Positions 8,096 through 11,419 of a stretch of 11,419 nucleotides of DNA are shown here, piece after piece. The first letter of the stretch is position 1. Each line of letters begins with the position of its first letter. A model generated the notes under the pieces. That model saw nothing but the letters and a program-made list of their open reading frames with translations. It was not told where the DNA came from and did not search any database. Source of the DNA: Myxococcota bacterium (GTDB taxonomy: Bacteria > Myxococcota > UBA4151). The position numbers and the translations under genes were made by a program. Where the stretch lies: NCBI GenBank assembly GCA_028823075.1, contig JAPKCE010000034.1:1-11419 (forward strand), given 5' to 3'.

Positions 8096-8619
8096 TAGGC
8101 GTGGTGTTGTGCGGTGGCGAATCGAGCCGTTTTGGTAGCGATAAAGCCTTGGCCATCTGGCGTGATAAAGCTTTGGTCGATCACGCAATTGAGACCCTGC
8201 GTCCGCTATGTGGCTCGATCGTCCTGCTCGCCGGGCGCTCACCGCATCGCTTTTGGGGGCGCCTGGGTGATGGGGTTGAGGTGAGCAGTGACCCGGGAAA
8301 AGGCCCGGCTGAGGCTCTGCGTTTTCAACTCGTAGAGAAACCGAAACCCAGCTTAGTAATCGCCGTTGATATGCCATTTTTGGACAGCGATGACCTTCGG
8401 GCTTTTCTCGATGCTGCGGCCGGGGGCTGCGCAGTTCTTGGTGACGCCAAAGCAACTTTGCCCTGCCTGCTTAATCGAGACTTCTTGAGCAGCGACCAGC
8501 CTTCGATGAAGGCCAGTTTAAAGCAGATAAAAGCGCAGCGCATTAGCGCCGAAAGCCTCGGTTTGAGCGATCAGGCTTTAGGCAACATCAACCGTGCTGA
8601 GGAGCTACCTACTCGCTGA
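8077..8619 (+). CDS. mobA: Molybdenum cofactor guanylyltransferase MobA
   Basis: This cytoplasmic nucleotidyltransferase attaches GMP from GTP to Mo-molybdopterin. The result is the guanine-dinucleotide cofactor used by DMSO-reductase-family enzymes such as formate dehydrogenase and nitrate reductase. The product is 180 residues. The N-terminal GTP-binding loop reads CGGESSRFGSDKA (12-24). AVDMPFL (96-102) supplies the metal-binding Asp98, and GNINRAEEL (169-177) matches the family's usual NINTPEDL ending. The loop normally written GPLAG is GPAEA here (76-80), a departure noted below. It starts with GTG 8077 behind GGAGG (8068-8072) and overlaps moeA by 19 bases, so the pair is almost certainly co-translated. 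The relative CTP-specific enzyme MocA is less likely because of the NIN ending and its pairing with moeA. Confidence 0.88.
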   Translation: MDSKNLIGVVLCGGESSRFGSDKALAIWRDKALVDHAIETLRPLCGSIVLLAGRSPHRFWGRLGDGVEVSSDPGKGPAEALRFQLVEKPKPSLVIAVDMPFLDSDDLRAFLDAAAGGCAVLGDAKATLPCLLNRDFLSSDQPSMKASLKQIKAQRISAESLGLSDQALGNINRAEELPTR

Positions 8620-8727
8620 TAAATGGCTGAGCCTCGATCGTTCCTTCGAACGCTGTGAAATTCGCCACCTGACCGCCAAAACATTATTCGCTCAGTGAAA
8701 CGCCCGGGCCCCTTGCGTCAAAACGCT

Positions 8728-8748
8728 TAGCGCACCACAATAGCGCTA
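8728..8748 (+). promoter_or_regulatory. Inverted repeat (hairpin or operator) touching the rpoN ribosome binding site
   Basis: TAGCGC (8728-8733) and its exact reverse complement GCGCTA (8743-8748) flank a 9-base spacer. The right arm's last base is the first A of the rpoN Shine-Dalgarno AGGAG. As RNA this would be a 6-bp stem beside the ribosome binding site. As DNA it could be an operator. The function is inferred. Confidence 0.4.
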
Positions 8749-8752
8749 GGAG
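8748..8752 (+). promoter_or_regulatory. Ribosome binding site that fixes the rpoN TTG start
   Basis: AGGAG lies 7 bases before TTG 8760. No ATG or GTG lies in frame near the expected N-terminus, and the family's glutamine-rich region I begins right after this TTG. Confidence 0.8.
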
Positions 8753-8759
8753 ATTTTGC

Positions 8760-10226
8760 TTGTTTCCAACCCTTCAGCATAACCTAAAAATCACCACTCA
8801 ACTGCGCATGACTCCGCAGTTGCAGCAGGCGGTGAAGATGCTGCAGTATAACCGCGCTGAGTTGGTGGAATTCATAAATTCCGAGATGCTCGAGAACCCT
8901 ACGCTTGAGGAGCAAGAGCCCCAAGACGGCGGAGATGAGGCGCGCGAGTTTGCCACCACTTCCAGCTTAGAACCTGCGCCGAATAACGAGCCTCAAGCGG
9001 TTGAGAAAGTGGCCGATCCAGAGCCCTCCCCGGAGACGCAGATCGATTGGACGAGAGTTGATCCGGCAGAGCGCTCGCCGCGCGTTGCGAAAACCTCGGA
9101 CGACCTCCCGGGCTACGATCAAACGCTGACCCGAGAAGAGACCCTAACCGAGCATTTGATCTGGCAATTGCGCATGCTTCGCCTGGAACCTGGCGTGCTC
9201 GAAGCGGCCGTTGAGATTGTCCATAATCTCGATGAGCGCGGCTGGTTTAGCGAGGGCGAAGAAGGCTGGAATGGTTTTGTTTTGGTGAGCGACCAGGACG
9301 CTGGGTTCCTCGAAAAAGTGCGTCATGAGGTCATGGGGCTCGACCCGATCGGTGTCGGAGCGCTCGGCCTGCGTGAGTGCTTGCTGGTGCAGCTCGAAGC
9401 GTCAAACCTTGAAAAAAGCCATGCCTACAGTTTGATTGACGAGCATCTTGAACTGCTCGGTAGTCGAGACCTTCGGCGCACCGCAAAGATAGCTAAAATT
9501 AGCGTCGACGAGTTGGAACAAGCGATGTCGATGATCGCTTGCCTCGAGCCGCGACCTGGGCGTGCTTTTGTAAGCAGTGATCTGCAGCGAAACCCCTTTA
9601 TTACCCCCGATGTGCACGTGCTAAAAGAAGGCGATGAATGGGTGGTCCACCTCAATGAAGATGGGATGCCCCGTTTGAGGGTATCTCGCTTTTACCAACA
9701 GGCCTTTGAGCGCGGTAACCTCGGTAAAGAAGAGCGCGCCTATGTGATCGATAGGCTGCGGCGCGCAGAATGGGTGACGAAGTGCATTTATCAACGTCAG
9801 ACGACCATCCGTCGGGTGATGGAGAGCATCCTGCGGTTTCAGCGCGATTTTTTCGATAGCGGCCCGAAACACCTCAAACCTTTGGTGCTTCGTGAGGTTG
9901 CCGACGATATCGGCGCTCACGAGAGCACCGTGAGTCGCGTGACCTCCAATAAATACGCCGAAACACCGCAGGGTTTACTGCCTTTGAAATATTTTTTCTC
10001 GGCGCGCCTTTCAGGAAGTAGCGGGACGGGTGATGTTAGTGCTGAAGCGGTGCGTCAACGCATCGCCGGAATTGTAAAAAGTGAAGATGTGACCAAACCT
10101 TATAGCGATGCTCAAATCGTCCGATTATTGAAGGCGGAGGGAGTTGAGATTGCCCGCCGCACCGTGGCCAAATACCGCGAGCAGTTGCATGTCCCCCCCG
10201 CCGGAAAAAGGCGGGTCAGGCGCTGA
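8760..10226 (+). CDS. rpoN: RNA polymerase sigma-54 factor RpoN
   Basis: This is the sigma factor that directs RNA polymerase to -24/-12 promoters and needs AAA+ enhancer-binding activators. It has 488 residues, a normal length. Region I at the N-terminus shows the conserved glutamine-rich LRMTPQLQQAVKMLQ (17-31). An acidic, proline-rich region II (about 46-125) follows, then the core-binding region (about 125-320). The helix-turn-helix LREVADDIGAHESTVSRV (around 376-393) is followed by the segment ending PLKYFFSARLS. The RpoN box ARRTVAKYR (465-473) reads the -24 element. The TTG start is supported by AGGAG and by alignment to the family N-terminus. hpf follows 21 bases downstream with its own strong binding site, so the two are probably co-transcribed. 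All DNA-binding motifs are intact. Confidence 0.97.
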   Translation: MFPTLQHNLKITTQLRMTPQLQQAVKMLQYNRAELVEFINSEMLENPTLEEQEPQDGGDEAREFATTSSLEPAPNNEPQAVEKVADPEPSPETQIDWTRVDPAERSPRVAKTSDDLPGYDQTLTREETLTEHLIWQLRMLRLEPGVLEAAVEIVHNLDERGWFSEGEEGWNGFVLVSDQDAGFLEKVRHEVMGLDPIGVGALGLRECLLVQLEASNLEKSHAYSLIDEHLELLGSRDLRRTAKIAKISVDELEQAMSMIACLEPRPGRAFVSSDLQRNPFITPDVHVLKEGDEWVVHLNEDGMPRLRVSRFYQQAFERGNLGKEERAYVIDRLRRAEWVTKCIYQRQTTIRRVMESILRFQRDFFDSGPKHLKPLVLREVADDIGAHESTVSRVTSNKYAETPQGLLPLKYFFSARLSGSSGTGDVSAEAVRQRIAGIVKSEDVTKPYSDAQIVRLLKAEGVEIARRTVAKYREQLHVPPAGKRRVRR

Positions 10227-10247
10227 ACGCACAGATAGGAGTCGTTA

Positions 10248-10817
10248 ATGGAAATTGCAGTGACCTTTAGACATATGGAGCCCACCGAGGCTTTGAAGAA
10301 ATACGCTGATGAGCGCGTCGCTCGCATCTCCCGCCACTTTGTGGAGGAGAGCGACGCCCGCGTGGTTCTGAGTGTTAATCGTCATCATCATCACGCCGAG
10401 GTTCGCTTGAATTCTGGCGGTGTTGCGATGCGCGGTCATGAGACGTCGACCGATATGTACAACTCTATCGATCGCGCCGTGTCCAAGATTGAGCGTCAAC
10501 TTACGCGCTATCAGGGGAAGTTACGTCGCTTCACCCAGCCCAAGGCTGTGGCTACCGTGGAGATCCACACCCTTGAGCTCGAAGAGGAGAACACCCTGGC
10601 TCCCGAGCCGGCGACTAAGTTGGTTCGTTCGCGCAGTTTCGACGCCCATCCCTTGAGCATTGATGAGGCGATGATGCAGATCGATCTTCTCGACAACGCG
10701 TTCCTGGTTTTTGTTAATGCGCAGACCAGTCAGATCAACGTTCTTTACCGCTTAGAAGATGACAGCGGTTTCGGTCTGATCGATACCGGTAGCGTCACTG
10801 GGGTGCCGGCCGGCTGA
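10248..10817 (+). CDS. hpf: Long-form ribosome hibernation promoting factor HPF
   Basis: This protein binds the 30S decoding centre and inactivates ribosomes when growth slows. The long form also dimerises them to 100S through its C-terminal domain. It has 189 residues. The N-terminal S30AE/YfiA domain (about 1-100) includes VTFRHMEPTEALKKYADERV, a histidine-rich strand NRHHHHAEVRL, and the helix with DMYNSIDRAVSKIERQL. After a linker, the C-terminal domain (about 127-182) shows RSRSFDAHPLSIDEAMMQ and QINVLYR ... FGLIDTG, typical of long HPF. ATG 10248 is preceded by AGGAG (10237-10241) with a 6-base gap. The position between rpoN and the PTS-Ntr genes is conserved in many proteobacteria. No residue looks aberrant. 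Confidence 0.95.
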   Translation: MEIAVTFRHMEPTEALKKYADERVARISRHFVEESDARVVLSVNRHHHHAEVRLNSGGVAMRGHETSTDMYNSIDRAVSKIERQLTRYQGKLRRFTQPKAVATVEIHTLELEEENTLAPEPATKLVRSRSFDAHPLSIDEAMMQIDLLDNAFLVFVNAQTSQINVLYRLEDDSGFGLIDTGSVTGVPAG

Positions 10818-10821
10818 TCCA

Positions 10822-11043
10822 TTGGGTGTTGAAAAAACAGAGAATACAGAGCGCATACGCTTGTCGCCGGCAGCGCCTGACGTGGCGCTTAAAGCGAGCG
10901 GTCGGGTCGATGTCTTTCATCGGCTCGGTGAACTTGCCGCTGCGGCTCCACCTCAACTCGATGCTCAGCAAGTGGCTGCGGCGCTGTTGGCGCGAGAGTT
11001 GGGTCAACCCAGGTCTGTTTCTGCTCTCGGCCGCGTACAATGA
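10822..11043 (+). pseudogene. ptsN: Truncated ptsN-like (EIIA-Ntr) remnant, 73 codons
   Basis: This frame begins at TTG 10822, four bases after the hpf stop, and ends at TGA 11041-11043. Residues about 22-57 (LKASGRVDVFHRLGELAAA ... QLDAQQVAAALLARE) resemble the first helices of PTS EIIA-Ntr. The family then continues with a loop like GSTGIGNGIAIPH that carries the phosphorylated histidine. Here the sequence reads LGQPRSVSALGRVQ and stops, so the histidine and the remaining two-thirds of the domain are absent. In the +1 frame the bases just after (about 11010-11074) encode LLSAAYNERFLKLMESA, which looks like the last EIIA helix. That suggests an internal deletion with loss of frame. There is no clear Shine-Dalgarno site. 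The gene order rpoN-hpf-X-hprK is where ptsN is expected. The alternative is a functional short protein, or an 82-codon gene in the other frame (GTG 10826 to TGA 11074). The ptsN resemblance is from memory, without alignment. Confidence 0.5.
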
Positions 11044-11073
11044 GCGGTTTTTAAAGCTCATGGAGAGCGCCTG

Positions 11074-11419
11074 ATGCCTAAGCTAAAACTTACTGTTGAA
11101 CAGTTGCTCGATCGACGAGGTAGCTTTCTCGATCTGCGGCTTCTCGCTGGGCGAGGCGGGTTGAAGCGAGAAATTACGGAGCCCAGAGTACAAAAACAAG
11201 GGTTAATTTTGGTCGGCGTTGTCAGTTCAGTTCGCGCCGGAAGAATTCAGGTTCTGGGCCAGACCGAGCTCGATTACATGGCGGAACTCGACGCTGAAGG
11301 CCTGGGGTTAGCTTGCCGGTCTTTGGCGCAAAGCGCTGCCGCTGCCTTGCTTATCAGCAGTGGGTTGCCCTGTCCCGAGACTCTTGCATTAGCCTGCGAA
11401 GAAACCTCGATGCCCGTGC
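11074..11419 (+). CDS. hprK: HPr kinase/phosphorylase, N-terminal 115 residues (cut by the right edge)
   Basis: This bifunctional enzyme phosphorylates and dephosphorylates a serine of HPr-type phosphocarriers. Only the N-terminal domain is visible. MPKLKLTVEQLLDRRG opens it. LKREITEPRVQKQGLILVGVV, then GRIQVLGQTELDYM, match the conserved HprK N-terminal pattern (PRIQKPGLALAG ... RVQVLGNTEL). The P-loop kinase domain, which carries catalysis, lies beyond the window. ATG 11074 has GGAG (11062-11065) 8 bases upstream and shares its A with the TGA of the overlapping 82-codon frame. The context rpoN-hpf-(ptsN)-hprK supports the call and indicates a nitrogen-PTS or HPr-based regulatory circuit. 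Confidence 0.88.
   Translation, partial: MPKLKLTVEQLLDRRGSFLDLRLLAGRGGLKREITEPRVQKQGLILVGVVSSVRAGRIQVLGQTELDYMAELDAEGLGLACRSLAQSAAAALLISSGLPCPETLALACEETSMPV

Larger units (their letters stand above)
8620..8759 (+). promoter_or_regulatory. Intergenic leader upstream of rpoN
   Basis: This 140-base gap is the longest non-coding stretch in the window and probably separates the mobA-ending operon from the rpoN operon. It holds a small hairpin CGTTC-CTTC-GAACG soon after mobA, with no T-run behind it, so it is not a convincing terminator. A weak promoter candidate is TTGCGT (8713-8718), 17 bases, CACAAT (8736-8741). A better inverted repeat is listed separately. No small gene or RNA is evident. 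Confidence 0.4.

Noticed and set aside
7997..8455. Open frame of 152 codons on the minus strand across the moeA-mobA junction
   Set aside because: It is opposite two well-supported genes. The composition is arginine-, proline- and histidine-rich, as expected from a shadow frame.
8640..8660. Hairpin CGTTC-CTTC-GAACG after mobA as a terminator
   Set aside because: The stem is only 5 bp and no T-run follows, so intrinsic termination is not supported.
10193..10199. C7 run near the end of rpoN as a slippage switch
   Set aside because: It lies after the RpoN box, so a frameshift would alter only the last few residues. Little regulatory effect is expected.
10826..11074. 82-codon frame between hpf and hprK ending in TGATG with the hprK start
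   Set aside because: The coupling is attractive, but the product is rich in Arg, Trp and Cys and uses AGA and ATA codons. The other frame resembles EIIA-Ntr. It is kept only as an alternative in the ptsN entry.

Overview
The window looks like chromosomal DNA of a deltaproteobacterial-type Gram-negative (Myxococcota, Bradymonadota or a relative). This placement is inferred from gene content, not from a marker gene: an FHA-GGDEF diguanylate cyclase, a lipoprotein joining a phosphoesterase-like domain to a tetraheme cytochrome c554-like domain, and the order rpoN - long hpf - (ptsN) - hprK. Base composition is moderately GC-rich throughout. I saw no insertion sequence, prophage, CRISPR array, tRNA or rRNA, so this is mostly a core-genome region.

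Left third, minus strand (1-4139): three tightly packed genes run plsY (acyl-phosphate glycerol-3-phosphate acyltransferase) -> FHA-GGDEF diguanylate cyclase -> dnaE (replicative DNA polymerase III alpha). The first pair overlaps in ATGA. The second pair abuts, with the stop codon directly followed by ATG. dnaE runs off the left edge; 871 codons are visible. Its PHP domain has lost most of its metal ligands.

Centre, plus strand (4206-8619): a divergent operon-like run of four overlapping or abutting genes. These are a heme-binding lipoprotein, an SLT/LysM lytic transglycosylase of the MltD type, moeA and mobA. The last two insert molybdenum and make the guanine-dinucleotide form of the molybdenum cofactor. 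The grouping suggests periplasmic redox chemistry together with cell-wall turnover, but the functional link between heme lipoprotein, cell-wall enzyme and Moco genes is inference from spacing.

Right third, plus strand (8760-11419): rpoN (sigma-54, TTG start behind a strong ribosome binding site), long-form hpf (ribosome hibernation), a degenerate ptsN remnant and the start of hprK (HPr kinase/phosphorylase). This is the nitrogen-PTS neighbourhood, but only 256 bases separate hpf from hprK. A full EIIA-Ntr gene, with its phospho-histidine core, cannot fit there.

I did not find a clearly new multi-gene system. The points most worth a second look are the truncated ptsN, the phosphoesterase-like/tetraheme lipoprotein coupled to a lytic transglycosylase, the plsY-diguanylate cyclase-dnaE operon, the dead PHP domain, and a hairpin touching the rpoN ribosome binding site.
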